Assembly (NCBI GenBank): GCA_963782465.1 | Contig: CAWAJR010000005.1 | Coordinates: forward strand, 496,001-560,000 | Direction of reading: 5' to 3' | DNA length: 64,000 nucleotides | Source: JAODBJ01 sp963782465 | GTDB lineage: Bacteria > Actinomycetota > Acidimicrobiia > IMCC26256 > PALSA-610 | Shown here: positions 53,878-62,402 of the stretch, in pieces | How positions within the stretch are numbered: the first letter of the stretch is position 1 | Layout: each line of letters starts with the position of its first letter | The notes under the pieces: generated by a model | Databases searched by the model: none | Told to the model about the DNA's origin: nothing | The model's input: only the letters and a program-made list of their open reading frames with translations | Position numbers and translations under genes: made by a program

Positions 53878-54819
53878 TCAGGCCGCGCCTTCGAGAAGGG
53901 ACCGACCGCCGGTCCCGTCGAGGAGCGCAACCGCCGCTTCGGCACCGACGCGTTCGGGTGATGCGCCTTCTGCGGTCGTTCGTAACACGATCCGACCGTC
54001 GAGCGACGCGAGCAACACTTCGAGGCGCACATGATCACCGTTGCGCACCGCGAGCGCGCCGCAGGGAAGGTCGCATCCGCCGCCCAGCGCGGCGAGGAAG
54101 GCGCGTTCGGCAACGACCGTCGACCGGACGGACGGCCGATCGATCGCGGTGAGTGCTGCGAGCGTCGGTGCATCGCCGGCCCGGCACTCGACGGCCAGCG
54201 CGCCTTGCGCGACTTGGGGCAGCATCACCGACGGTTCGAGCACCTCGGCGACCCGGTCGGCAAGATCGAGGCGTTCCAGCGCCGCGTACGCCATCACGAT
54301 CGCGTCGAAGTCTTCCGCCTTGCGCAGCCGAGTCTCGATGTTCCCGCGCAACGACGCGAACAGCAGATCGGGCCGCGCCGCCGCGAGTTGCGCGCGCCGC
54401 CGTACCGAACCGGTCGCGACCCGACCACCCGTGGGGATGTCGTCGAGCCGGGACCCGACGAGGGCGTCGCGCGCGTCGCCGCGTTCGGGGAACGCGCCGA
54501 TGGTCAAACCTTCGGGGGTCTCGGCCGGGAGGTCTTTCGCGGAGTGCACCGCGATGTCGGCGCGCCCGTCGAGAAGGGCGTTCTGCACCTCCTTGACGAA
54601 CACCCCCTGGCCCCGCCCCCCGACCCCGCCCACCACCCTGGCTTGGTGCTCGCTGCGCTCGCGTTTTGCCAGTTGATGTATGTCGACGTCGCGGACGCGG
54701 TCGCCGGTGGTGTCGATGACCACGAACTCCACGTCGCACCCGAGCAACACCGCGACCCGTTCCGCCTGCCAGCGCGCCAGACGGCTACCGCGGGTCGCCA
54801 CCCGCAACCGGTCGGTCAC
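53878..54819 (-). CDS. hemC: Hydroxymethylbilane synthase with a repeat-derived insert
   Basis: 313-residue porphobilinogen deaminase. ATRGSRLARWQAERV, ADIAVHSAKDLPAETPEGL and the cofactor-binding Cys249 (LGGGCDLP) are in place. Between HQLA (about residue 51) and GQGVFVKEVQ (about 71) there are about 17 residues, KRERSEHQARVVGGVGG, absent from typical family members. The DNA encoding them contains GCGAGCGCAGCGAGC, the core of the dispersed intergenic repeat, so the element seems to be carried in frame. The loop is surface-exposed in known structures, so activity may be kept. GTG start shares a base with the hemA stop. Confidence 0.95.
   Translation of the reverse strand: MTDRLRVATRGSRLARWQAERVAVLLGCDVEFVVIDTTGDRVRDVDIHQLAKRERSEHQARVVGGVGGRGQGVFVKEVQNALLDGRADIAVHSAKDLPAETPEGLTIGAFPERGDARDALVGSRLDDIPTGGRVATGSVRRRAQLAAARPDLLFASLRGNIETRLRKAEDFDAIVMAYAALERLDLADRVAEVLEPSVMLPQVAQGALAVECRAGDAPTLAALTAIDRPSVRSTVVAERAFLAALGGGCDLPCGALAVRNGDHVRLEVLLASLDGRIVLRTTAEGASPERVGAEAAVALLDGTGGRSLLEGAA
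54612..54668. repeat. Dispersed-repeat fragment inside hemC
   Basis: Minus strand: GCAAAACGCGAGCGCAGCGAG, then CACCAAGCCAGGGTGGTGGGC and a G-rich GGTCGGGGGGCGGGG tract. The first part matches the core of copies a-d. Length is a multiple of three and the frame stays open. Ends are approximate. Confidence 0.6.
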
Positions 54820-56096
54820 TATTCCTCGGGGATGTCGGGGAGGTCGAACAGCGTCGCCAGCGCATCGCTCAGGTAGTCGCCCCGCCCGGTGCCCGCGGCG
54901 TCCTTCAGCCGCACCGTTGGCTCATGGAGCAACTTGTTGACGATGCCGCGCGTCAGTCCTTCGACCGCTTCGCGCTGCTCGGGGCTCAGCCCGTTGAGCT
55001 TCTTCGCGAACCGGTCGAGTTCGCCGGCCCGTACGTCTTCGCCGAGCGCGCGCAGTGACACCACGAGCGGCGCAACCTCCCGTGCGGCGCGCTCCGAACG
55101 AAACCGTTCGAGCTCCGATGCAAGGATCTCGCGCACGCGCCCGATTTCACGGCGACGCAATTCCGCCGAGCGCTGGGCGAAATCCTTGAGGTCGTCGAGG
55201 TCGAGCAGGGTGACGCCGTCGACTTCGCGTACACCAGGGTCGACGTCGCGCGGCAACGCGACATCGACCACGAGCAACGGGTGTTCCGGGCGTTGCCTCA
55301 TGACCGCCTCGACCGCGCTGCGCTCGACGAGTACGTGCTGCGAGGCGGTCGAGGTGAGGAGCACATCGGCGTCGAGGAGCTCCGCCTCGACGTGATCGAG
55401 CGATACCGCGCGGCCACCGACCCGTTTCGCGATCTCGAGCGCCCGTGCCTGCGTGCGGTTCGCGACGCACACGTCGACGATGCCGCGCGAACCCAGTGAA
55501 CGGGCGACGCCTTCGCCCATCTCACCGGCACCGATCACGAGCACCCGGGCGCCGTCGAGCGAGCCGAGATGCTCACCCGCGACCGCGACCGCCGCCGACG
55601 AGATCGAGACGGGATGGCGACCGATACCCGTTTCGGTGCGGACGCGCTTGCCCGATTCCACCGCGTGCCGGAACAAGCGCGACAGGAGCTGCCCCGACGC
55701 GTTCTCGCGCACCGCCATGTCCCACGCGTCGTGCACCTGCCCGAGGATCTCGCTCTCGCCGACGATCATCGAGTCGAGCCCGGCGGCGACAGAGAACAGG
55801 TGCGCGACCGCGGCGTCGTCGAAGTAGGTGTAGAGGTGGTCGGCGAACTCGTCGGGGTCGGCACCCGACTGCGCCGACAGGAAATCGCGTACATCGCCGA
55901 CCGCGGCGTGGAAGCGGGAGCAGCGCGCGTAGATCTCGGTGCGGTTGCAGGTGGAGAGCACCACCACTTCCAGCAGGTGTTCACGGCTGGAGAGATCGTG
56001 CAGCACCTTGGGCAGGAGAGCGTCGGAGATCGCCACCCGCTCCATCAGGTCGACGGGGACGGTCCGGTGATTGAGGCCGACGACGATCAGAGACAC
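54819..56096 (-). CDS. hemA: Glutamyl-tRNA reductase
   Basis: 425-residue first enzyme of the C5 pathway. VGLNHRTVPVDLMERVA at the N-terminus, nucleophile Cys50 in LSTCNRTEIY, NADPH-binding VIGAGEMGEGVARSLGSRG, and a C-terminal dimerisation helix. The GTG at 56094-56096 was chosen; it overlaps the preceding gene by 10 nt. It converts glutamyl-tRNA to glutamate-1-semialdehyde for HemL. Confidence 0.97.
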   Translation of the reverse strand: MSLIVVGLNHRTVPVDLMERVAISDALLPKVLHDLSSREHLLEVVVLSTCNRTEIYARCSRFHAAVGDVRDFLSAQSGADPDEFADHLYTYFDDAAVAHLFSVAAGLDSMIVGESEILGQVHDAWDMAVRENASGQLLSRLFRHAVESGKRVRTETGIGRHPVSISSAAVAVAGEHLGSLDGARVLVIGAGEMGEGVARSLGSRGIVDVCVANRTQARALEIAKRVGGRAVSLDHVEAELLDADVLLTSTASQHVLVERSAVEAVMRQRPEHPLLVVDVALPRDVDPGVREVDGVTLLDLDDLKDFAQRSAELRRREIGRVREILASELERFRSERAAREVAPLVVSLRALGEDVRAGELDRFAKKLNGLSPEQREAVEGLTRGIVNKLLHEPTVRLKDAAGTGRGDYLSDALATLFDLPDIPEE

Positions 56097-56758
56097 GACC
56101 GGAGCAGCTCCTTCGCCTCGGCTACCTGGCCCGCGCGGACCAGGTCGAGGATGCCCGAGCGGAACGCCTGCTGCCAATCGGCATCTTCGCTCGAACGCCC
56201 GGCCGCACGGAGTGATTCCCGCGCCTCGGAGAGCAGGTCGAGCAGCGTCTCGTACTCAGGGCCCATCTCCTCGCTGACGTGCCGCTTCAACCAGGTGGCG
56301 AGCGCCGGGCTGCGGCCGCCGGTACCGATCGCCACGACGACATCGGAGCGGCGTACGACCGACATCAGCGTAAAGGAACAGTTGGCCGGGTCGTCGGCGC
56401 TGTTCACCCATATCCGCCTCGCTTCGCCGGCGGTGAAAACAGCGGCGTTGGTATTCGGATCGTCGGTGGCGGTCACCGCGAGCCAGGCGCCGTCGAGATC
56501 GGCGGGGGCGAAAGCCCGCTCGTGGAGCACGATGCGGCCGGCGGCCGCGTAGCGGCGCACGTCGGTGCCCACCCGGGGCGCGACGACGACCACGTCGGCG
56601 CCCAGGTCGAGGAGCGGCTCGATCTTGCGGGCCGCGATACGGCCGGCGCCCACGACGACCACCCGGCGGCCGCGAACCAGCAGGTTGACGGGCCAACCGG
56701 CCAGGCCGGGGCGCCCGGGCGAGGCGGTCGGGCCGCCAGGGGCCGCGGGACCGTTCAC
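56087..56758 (-). CDS. Precorrin-2 dehydrogenase/sirohydrochlorin ferrochelatase-like (Met8/CysG N-terminal)
   Basis: 223 residues. NLLVRGRRVVVVGAGRIAARKIEPLL is a NAD-binding Rossmann start; WLAVTATDDPNTNAAVF and VNSADDPANCSFTLMSVVRR are Met8/CysG signatures. The first about 20 residues are Pro/Gly-rich. It would oxidise precorrin-2 on the way to sirohaem (or to haem through sirohaem in some lineages). GTG start overlaps the rex stop (GTGA). Confidence 0.92.
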   Translation of the reverse strand: MNGPAAPGGPTASPGRPGLAGWPVNLLVRGRRVVVVGAGRIAARKIEPLLDLGADVVVVAPRVGTDVRRYAAAGRIVLHERAFAPADLDGAWLAVTATDDPNTNAAVFTAGEARRIWVNSADDPANCSFTLMSVVRRSDVVVAIGTGGRSPALATWLKRHVSEEMGPEYETLLDLLSEARESLRAAGRSSEDADWQQAFRSGILDLVRAGQVAEAKELLRSCL

Positions 56759-57435
56759 GAGGCGGCTTCGGCGGCCCGGCTCTCACCGGCCGCCGACGAG
56801 AACCGCCGGAGTTGGTAGAAGGAGAGGATCTGCAGCTCGATCGCGAGGTCGACCTTCCGTAGCGACACGCCGTCGGGGACGGCGATCACGGCCGGCGCGA
56901 AGTTGAGGATCGACGTGACCCCGGCCGCAACGAGGTGGTCGGCCACTTCTTGCGCCGCGACCGCAGGCGTGGCGACGATCCCGATGGCGATCTCGCGCTC
57001 GGCGACGATGCGTTCGAGGTCGTCGAACGGTTCGATCGCGAGGTCGCCCACCGGCTGGCCGGCGAGCTCGGGGTTGGCGTCGACCAGCGCGACGACCCGG
57101 AAGCCGCGCGCGCCGAACCCGCGGTAGTTCGCCAGCGCCCGGCCGAGGTTGCCGACCCCGACGATCACGACCGGCCAGTCGCGGGTGAGGCCCAGTTCGC
57201 GGGAGATCTCGTGCAGCAGGTATTCGACGTCGTAACCGACGCCGCGCGTGCCGTAGGAGCCGAGATAGCTCAGGTCCTTACGCACTTTCGCGGCATTCAC
57301 CCCGGCAAGTTCCGCGAGCCGTTCGGACGAGATCGTCGCGACCTCACGTTCGGCGGTCTCGAGCAGCGCCCGGTAGTAGAGCGGCAGGCGTGCGACCGTT
57401 GCCTCAGGGATGCGGCGTCGGGACGAATCGCCCAC
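56755..57435 (-). CDS. rex: Redox-sensing transcriptional repressor Rex
   Basis: 226 residues. N-terminal winged helix (ATVARLPLYYRALLE, SERLAELAGVNAAKVRKDLS), then RGVGYDVEYL and the NAD(H)-binding Rossmann fold VVIVGVGNLGRALANY. Rex represses respiration and haem genes when NADH is low. The GTG at 57433-57435 has GGAG five bases upstream. In Streptomyces rex heads the hemACD operon; the same layout is seen here. A candidate operator lies 70 nt upstream. Confidence 0.96.
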   Translation of the reverse strand: MGDSSRRRIPEATVARLPLYYRALLETAEREVATISSERLAELAGVNAAKVRKDLSYLGSYGTRGVGYDVEYLLHEISRELGLTRDWPVVIVGVGNLGRALANYRGFGARGFRVVALVDANPELAGQPVGDLAIEPFDDLERIVAEREIAIGIVATPAVAAQEVADHLVAAGVTSILNFAPAVIAVPDGVSLRKVDLAIELQILSFYQLRRFSSAAGESRAAEAAS

Positions 57436-57505
57436 ATTGCTCCTTCGGGCGGGGCTCCGCGGCGGGGGCTCCCTGGTCGGTGCGTGAAACCAGAGCGTAG
57501 CGACT

Positions 57506-57523
57506 TTGTGAGCGTTTTCCCGA
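57506..57523. promoter_or_regulatory. Candidate Rex operator (ROP)
   Basis: TTGTGAGCGTTTTCCCGA in the rex upstream region, read against the published Rex palindrome TTGTGAA-N4-TTCACAA: left half 6 of 7, right half 5 of 7. It would allow autoregulation of rex and the hem operon and could also affect the divergent gene at 57552. Confidence 0.45.
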
Positions 57524-57551
57524 AGTCGAGGCATAGCCTGGTGACCGCCTC

Positions 57552-58325
57552 ATGGTCGCCGGTCTCGCCTTCATCGCCACCGCAGTGGCCACGGTGTTCG
57601 CCCAGGCCACCGCGGTGCGCTGGTCGACGGGCCGCAAGCCGCACAACGGCGCCTGGACCTTCGCCCTCGCCCTCTTCGCGCTCGCGAGCGCGGCGCTCGC
57701 GACCGGCACCTCGACGGGGTGGGACCCGAACACCTTCCGGGTGTTCTTCCTCCTCGGCGCCATCTTGAACGTCCCGTGGCTCGCCCTCGGCACCGTGTAC
57801 CTGCTCGCGAGCGAGCGGGTCGCGCGCGCAACCCGCGCGGTCCTGCTGGTCTTCACCGGTTTCGGCGCCGGCGTGATGTTCTCGACCCCGGTGCACGGCA
57901 CGATCACCGGCACGACGATCCCCGTCGGCAAAGCGCACCTCGACGTGTTGCCGCGGGTGCTCGCCGGTGCCGGCAGCGGGCTCGGCGCCACGATCGTGCT
58001 CGGCGGCGCGGTGTTGTCGGCGATCCGGTTCGCGCGGCGCCGTCAAGACCCGATCGCGTCGCGCCTCATGCGCTCCAACCTGCTGATCGCGCTCGGCACA
58101 CTCGTACTGTCGAGCGGCGGGCTCGTGCAAGGCGTCGTCGGGAAGGACGAAGCGTTCGCGTTGTCGCTCGCGCTCGGGATCGTCGTGATCTATCTCGGCT
58201 TCGTCGTCGCGTCGTCGCGCGTCTCGACATCCGAGAGCGCCGAACGGAGCTCTCTGCGCACGACTTTGCCGCCGAAGGTGCGCGGCACGGCGTCGACCAC
58301 TTCTACCCGCGTCGGCAACTTGTAA
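57552..58325 (+). CDS. Multi-helix membrane protein of unknown function
   Basis: 257 residues with about seven hydrophobic helices, e.g. GLAFIATAVATVFAQATA, FALALFALASAALATG, ILNVPWLALGTVYLLAS and LSLALGIVVIYLGFVVAS. It diverges from rex with a 116-nt shared upstream region. The last about 45 residues (from SSRVSTSE) are antisense to the 3' end of the ligase gene and read like shadow sequence, so the true end may be earlier. Not recognised. Confidence 0.65.
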   Translation: MVAGLAFIATAVATVFAQATAVRWSTGRKPHNGAWTFALALFALASAALATGTSTGWDPNTFRVFFLLGAILNVPWLALGTVYLLASERVARATRAVLLVFTGFGAGVMFSTPVHGTITGTTIPVGKAHLDVLPRVLAGAGSGLGATIVLGGAVLSAIRFARRRQDPIASRLMRSNLLIALGTLVLSSGGLVQGVVGKDEAFALSLALGIVVIYLGFVVASSRVSTSESAERSSLRTTLPPKVRGTASTTSTRVGNL

Positions 58326-59695
58326 CGAGCGAGACGCGCCTGCGCGAAGCGCAGGAGATCGCGCCGATCGATCGAGTGCCCCGGTTTCGCGGCGACATAC
58401 GCGATCACCGTCTCACCCGTGCGCGGGTGCGGCTCCCCCGCGACTCCGGCTTCGGCGACGTCGGGGTGTTCCAGTAAGACCTCTTCGACCTCGGCCGGGA
58501 ACACGTTGAAGCCCGAGACGATCACGAGGTCCTTGGCCCGATCGACCAACGACAACCAACCGTTGTCGTCGGAGACGGCGATGTCGCCGGTGCGGAGCCA
58601 ACCGTCGGGCGTGAGGACCCGTTGCGACGTCTCGGCGTCGTTCCAGTAACCGGCGAACACGTTCGGTCCGCGCACCCAGATCTCTCCGGGGTCGCCGACC
58701 AGCGCGTCGGCGCCGTCGATGTCGACGAGACGAAGTTCGATGCCCGGGAGTGCGGGCCGATCGATCCGGGCCGGAGCTGCGTGTGTACCGCCGAGGTCGA
58801 TACCACCGGCGATGCTTCCGTCAGCCCGTACCCCTCGTACACGTCGAGCGAGAAGCGCGCGCACATTGCATCGACCGTCGACGCCGCGAGTGCCGCGGCA
58901 CCCGACACCGCGAGGCGAACGTTCGCGAAGGAGTCGGCGGGCGCGGCGTGTTCGTCGAGCGACAACCACGCTTCGTAGATCGCCGGAACGGCGGCGATGG
59001 TGGTGACGCGTTCGTCGCGCAGGCGTTGCAACGTGTCTCGCGGGTGGAAGTGTTCGATCAACACCACCGATGCACCCGCGAAGAGCGGCAGTCCGAGCGC
59101 GACGTTGAGACCGAAGATGTGGAACAACGGGAGCACGCCGAGCGCGACGTCGGTCGGGCCGAGGGCCAAGCCCGGGTGGTGCTGCAACTGCTCGAGGTTC
59201 GCGAGCAACGACCCGTGAGTGAGGATCGCCGCGCAGCGGCGCCGAGGTGCCGCTCGTGAAGAGCAGGGCCGCCGGGTCGGATGGCGCGGCCTCGACGAAG
59301 CGGAGCGGCTCGACGTCGACGTCGTCGATGGTGATCACCGGACGGTTCCCCGCCGCCGCGTTCGCCGCGGCCGCCGAAACGCGCGATGTGAGGACGACGC
59401 TCGCGCCGACCATCTCGAGGTCGCGCTGCAGTTCGAGCGCCGGCGCACTGGGCTCGCACGGCACCGCGATCGCCCCGGCACCGAGGGCGCCGAGGTAACC
59501 GGCGACGAACGCCGGCTCGTTCCCGATCACCAGCGCAACCCGGTCACCGGCGGCAACGGTGGTCGCGAGCAGCCCCGCGACCCGGGCCGACCACGTCGCC
59601 AGATCGCCGAACGAGCACACTTCCGAACCACTTCGCAGCGCCACACGGTCACGCTCTGTGGTCGCAGTGCGGAGGAGCGCCGAGGCGAGGTTCAC
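58190..59695 (-). CDS. AMP-dependent fatty-acid/acyl-CoA ligase, two compensating frame breaks
   Basis: ANL-superfamily ligase of about 500 residues. The N-terminal frame carries ALLFTSGTSAPLRG (adenylate loop). The middle (LLANLEQLQHHPG, VLPLFHIFGLNVALG, VYEGYGLTEASPVVS) is in a second frame. The C-terminus (GEIWVRGPNVFAGYWND, DGWLRTGDIAV, VPRTFGGKVVRREL) returns to the first. Breaks lie near 59235 (GCGCGGCGATC) and near 58755 (GGCCCG). All core motifs are intact if corrected. The GTG at 59695 is used; a GTG at 59779 is also possible. Acyl substrate unknown. Confidence 0.85.
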   Translation of the reverse strand: MNLASALLRTATTERDRVALRSGSEVCSFGDLATWSARVAGLLATTVAAGDRVALVIGNEPAFVAGYLGALGAGAIAVPCEPSAPALELQRDLEMVGASVVLTSRVSAAAANAAAGNRPVITIDDVDVEPLRFVEAAPSDPAALLFTSGTSAPLRGDPHSRVVAREPRAVAAPPGLGPRPDRRRARRAPVVPHLRSQRRARTAALRGCIGGVDRTLPPARHVATPARRTRHHHRRRSGDLRSVVVARRTRRARRLLRERSPRGVGCRGTRGVDGRCNVRALLARRVRGVRADGSIAGGIDLGGTHAAPARIDRPALPGIELRLVDIDGADALVGDPGEIWVRGPNVFAGYWNDAETSQRVLTPDGWLRTGDIAVSDDNGWLSLVDRAKDLVIVSGFNVFPAEVEEVLLEHPDVAEAGVAGEPHPRTGETVIAYVAAKPGHSIDRRDLLRFAQARLARYKLPTRVEVVDAVPRTFGGKVVRRELRSALSDVETRDDATTKPR

Positions 59696-60016
59696 GGCGG
59701 CGGATCGTACCGGCGCAAACGCCGGGCTGCCCGCGAGGGCGAAATACCACGGAGAGTGGTGATTCTTCTCAAGATCCACGCTCTGCGTGTCGTTAATTGG
59801 ACAGCACGGAGGCGAGGGGCTCGGGACAGCAAGCCCAACCAGCGTCGATCGTGCACCGATCGGGGGTCCCGGTCCGTGGGTACGGGCGTGTGACCACCGG
59901 AGGGGTGCGCCCTCTGGTGATCACGCAACGTAGCCTCCCAGCCCGCCCCAGAGCGTCCGCACTCGCGGGCGGGGCCCCTGTGTTCGGTCGAGAACCATCG
60001 CCGGGTTGAGCGAGAC
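59696..60016. other. Non-coding gap between ligase and SAM-hydrolase unit
   Basis: 321 nt without a supportable gene. It holds an imperfect hairpin at 59891-59923 (CCACCGGAGGG and CCCTCTGGTG, 5-nt loop) and an AT-richer patch TCGTTAATTGG near 59790. Either could belong to a promoter or terminator; nothing else is recognisable. Confidence 0.5.
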
Positions 60017-60103
60017 CTAGAGGTGGAACACGAACTGGGCGACGGCGGCGCCGAGGATGAGCACCAAGAGCGCGACGAGGATGAGCAACGTGCCGGACCT
60101 CAC
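60017..60103 (-). CDS. 28-residue single-helix protein coupled to the SAM-hydrolase gene
   Basis: Reads MRSGTLLILVALLVLILGAA plus VAQFVFHL and stops with TAG at 60017. The GTG start overlaps the upstream stop as GTGA, the coupling pattern used by many genes in this window. It would be one membrane helix with almost no tail. No family known; support is position, coupling and hydrophobicity only. Confidence 0.5.
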   Translation of the reverse strand: MRSGTLLILVALLVLILGAAVAQFVFHL

Positions 60104-60927
60104 GGGCCCGACTCCGGGTTGAAGGCCACGGTGCACGCCGTCCCGGCGGCCAGGCCGAGTTCCTCGGCCGCGGAGCGCTGGTCGAGGGCGACCGCGAGCA
60201 TGCCGTAGGAGTCGGTCAGCACCACCACTTCCGACGGTTTCGCCTCCGCGAACGCACCGACCCAACGGGCGCGGCGGGTCTGGTCGGCGTAGCGCAACTC
60301 GACGGCGTCGCCCGGTTGCACCCCTCGGGCGGCGAGCAGGTCGGGATCGATGTTCGTCTGGCAGTTCCCGAAGTGGTCGACCCAGAGCACCTCGCCGACA
60401 AAGGAGTGCTCGGCTTCGCTGGGCAGCGGCAGGAGCCCGGGGACGAGCGAGGCCGGGTCGACCACGTCGCCGAGTTCGGTGATCGGTACCCCGTTGGCGA
60501 GGTGCGCGGCCGCCGGGGCCATCACGTCGCGGCCCGCGAACGTCGCACCCGGGGCCTCCAGCTGGAACTCCGGGTTGGTGAGCGACACGACCGTGCCGGC
60601 GCCGCCGAGCATCGCCACCGAGGGCGCCAGCAGGCCGTTGTCGGGCGCGATCAGGTGGCCCGCCTCGACCTCGACCGCGATGCAGCGCCGCTCGGTACCC
60701 ACACCCGGATCGACGACCGCGAGCACGATCCCTTCGGGCAGGTACTGCACCGAACGGACCAGGGTGAGCGAGCCCGCCCGCACATCGAAGCGCGGCACGT
60801 CGTGGGTGATGTCGAGCACGCGCAGGTGCGGTGCGATGTCGAGCATCACCGCATGGCAGACGCCGACGAATTCGTCGACCCGCCCGTAGTCGGAGAGAAA
60901 CGAGACGAAACGAGCGCGCTCGACCAC
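60100..60927 (-). CDS. S-adenosyl-L-methionine hydroxide adenosyltransferase (DUF62)
   Basis: 275 residues. FVSFLSDYGRVDEFVGVCHA, VLDITHDVPRFDVRAGSLTL, VVDPGVGTERR and VDHFGNCQTN are the family blocks. Members split SAM into adenosine and methionine using water; fluorinase and chlorinase are specialised relatives. The region around VDHFGN fits the hydrolase group, so halogenation is unlikely. Physiological role is unclear. It is followed by the 28-residue gene and preceded by the BldC-like regulator, both on the same strand. Confidence 0.9.
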   Translation of the reverse strand: MVERARFVSFLSDYGRVDEFVGVCHAVMLDIAPHLRVLDITHDVPRFDVRAGSLTLVRSVQYLPEGIVLAVVDPGVGTERRCIAVEVEAGHLIAPDNGLLAPSVAMLGGAGTVVSLTNPEFQLEAPGATFAGRDVMAPAAAHLANGVPITELGDVVDPASLVPGLLPLPSEAEHSFVGEVLWVDHFGNCQTNIDPDLLAARGVQPGDAVELRYADQTRRARWVGAFAEAKPSEVVVLTDSYGMLAVALDQRSAAEELGLAAGTACTVAFNPESGP

Positions 60928-60978
60928 CGCGAGACGGTACCGGTCGGGTCACGCTCGACGCGAAATGCGCCGGGTGGC

Positions 60979-61173
60979 TCAGCCGGCTTGGGTGTACCTC
61001 GATGCCAGGTAGGCGTCGACATCGACTTCGGAGACTCGGAACGAGCGACCCACCCGCACCGCGGGAAGGTCACCGGCCTTGATCAGCCGGTACACCGTCA
61101 TCGAAGACACCCGCATCAAGTCGGCCACTTCCTGAACCGTCAGGAAGCGCGCCTTACTCAGCCCTTGCGCCAC
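60979..61173 (-). CDS. BldC/excisionase-like helix-turn-helix DNA-binding protein
   Basis: 64-residue MerR-like winged helix: RFLTVQEVADLMRVSSMTVY, LIKAGDLPAVRVGRSFRV, SEVDVDAYLASR. This is the small BldC-type regulator found beside proC in actinobacteria. Phage excisionase is an alternative by fold, but no integrase or att site is present. BldC controls development in Streptomyces; the role here is unknown. Confidence 0.88.
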   Translation of the reverse strand: MAQGLSKARFLTVQEVADLMRVSSMTVYRLIKAGDLPAVRVGRSFRVSEVDVDAYLASRYTQAG

Positions 61174-61283
61174 GCGGATCTCCCTACTCCTCCCGCTGTG
61201 GAGAAGCGTACGCCGCGGGGCGGTTGTTGTCGAGCGTCAACTCACGATGCCGATTGAGGCGATCGTGGACGGTGAGCAACTCC

Positions 61284-62090
61284 TCAGTCGGCGCGTCCGA
61301 GTTCCCGGGAACGAGCCGTCGCCGCGACGACGGCATCGATGAACGCAGCCCGTACACCACCGGCTTCCAGCGCCCGCAGACCGGCCGCAGTGGTGCCGCC
61401 CGGCGAGGTGACGTTGAACCGCAGGGTCTCGGGGCCGGCGTCGCCCTCGGCCAGCAGCGCAGCCGATCCGACCAGGGTTTCGATCACCAGGGCGTGCGCG
61501 GTGGCCCGCGGGAGGCCGACGAGCACGCCCGCCTCGATCAACGCCTCGGCGACGAGCGCGACGTACGCGGGGCCGGAACCGGAGAGGCCGGTGACGGCGT
61601 CGAGGTGCTTCTCGTCGAGTTCGACGACGATGCCGACACTGCCGAGCAGGCGCGAAGCCAGTTCGAGGTGGGCGGCGGTGGCCAGCGAACCCGGCGCGAT
61701 GGCCGACGCCCCCCGGCCGACGAGCGCCGGGGCATTCGGCATCACCCGCACGACCGGGTGCCCGGGAACCGCGGCTTCGATGGCCGCGATCGTCACGCCG
61801 GCCGCGATCGACAGCACGAGCGCGTCTTGCCGTAGCGCGGGTGCCGCGGCTTCGAGGGCGGCGGCGACATCACCGGGCTTGACCGCGACGACCACGACGT
61901 CGGCGTCGCCCACGGCCCACGCGACGCTCGGCACGACGCGCACCTTGGGGAAACGGCCCTCGAGTTCTCGCCGGCGATCGGCGTCGACCTCGGCGACGCA
62001 GAGGTCCTCACCGTCGGAACCGGCGTCGAGCAGGCCACCCAGCAGTGCGGCCCCCATGCGCCCACCGCCGAGCAATGCCAATCGGGTCAC
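61284..62090 (-). CDS. proC: Pyrroline-5-carboxylate reductase
   Basis: 268-residue last enzyme of proline synthesis. GTG start then ALLGGGRMGAALLGGLLDAG (NADPH fold), VVRVMPNAPALVGRGASA, and LDAVTGLSGSGPAYVALVAE and NVTSPGGTTAAGL (substrate site). The longer frame upstream is GC-rich non-coding sequence. Length is normal. Confidence 0.95.
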   Translation of the reverse strand: MTRLALLGGGRMGAALLGGLLDAGSDGEDLCVAEVDADRRRELEGRFPKVRVVPSVAWAVGDADVVVVAVKPGDVAAALEAAAPALRQDALVLSIAAGVTIAAIEAAVPGHPVVRVMPNAPALVGRGASAIAPGSLATAAHLELASRLLGSVGIVVELDEKHLDAVTGLSGSGPAYVALVAEALIEAGVLVGLPRATAHALVIETLVGSAALLAEGDAGPETLRFNVTSPGGTTAAGLRALEAGGVRAAFIDAVVAATARSRELGRAD

Positions 62091-62240
62091 GCGTGCCCGC
62101 CCTCGGGCCGAAGGCCCCGGCCGCTCGGGCCCCGCTCGCAACGCTCGCTCACGGGGCGAGGTTACGCCCGGCTGCCGGGCACAATTCGGACCCCGTCGCC
62201 GGCGCGGTCCGGACCGGGGGCGCCCGGGGGGCGCGACAAG

Positions 62241-62304
62241 GCCCGAGGAACTTTCCATCCGCCCCGCACTTCCCCGAACGGGGCGGACCTCCGGCACCTC
62301 GGGC
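62241..62304 (-). terminator. Nested stem-loop in the ybjN-proC gap
   Basis: Outer stem GCCCGAGG (62241-62248) with CCTCGGGC (62297-62304); inner stem TCCGCCCCG (62258-62266) with CGGGGCGGA (62279-62287), 12-nt loop. It lies about 100 nt after the ybjN stop in a 312-nt gap with no gene. The rest of the gap, toward proC, has a partial GTGAGCGAGCGTTGCGAGC word like the dispersed repeat. A terminator or leader structure is likely. Confidence 0.5.
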
Positions 62305-62402
62305 CCTTCGCACACGCCCCGAGAGGCGCTGTGCTGCGCAACCTAGCACGGTCGTTTCAACCCATGTCGAAGCGACCTGTGACAATTTCTCGCTATTTCA
62401 GA

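Noticed and set aside
60100..60927. Fluorinase or chlorinase (halogenating SAM enzyme)
   Set aside because: Blocks fit the common hydroxide adenosyltransferase group and no halogenation or secondary-metabolite genes are nearby.
60979..61173. Phage excisionase and possible integrated element
   Set aside because: No integrase, attachment site or phage genes nearby, and the gene sits beside proC as BldC-like regulators do in actinobacteria.
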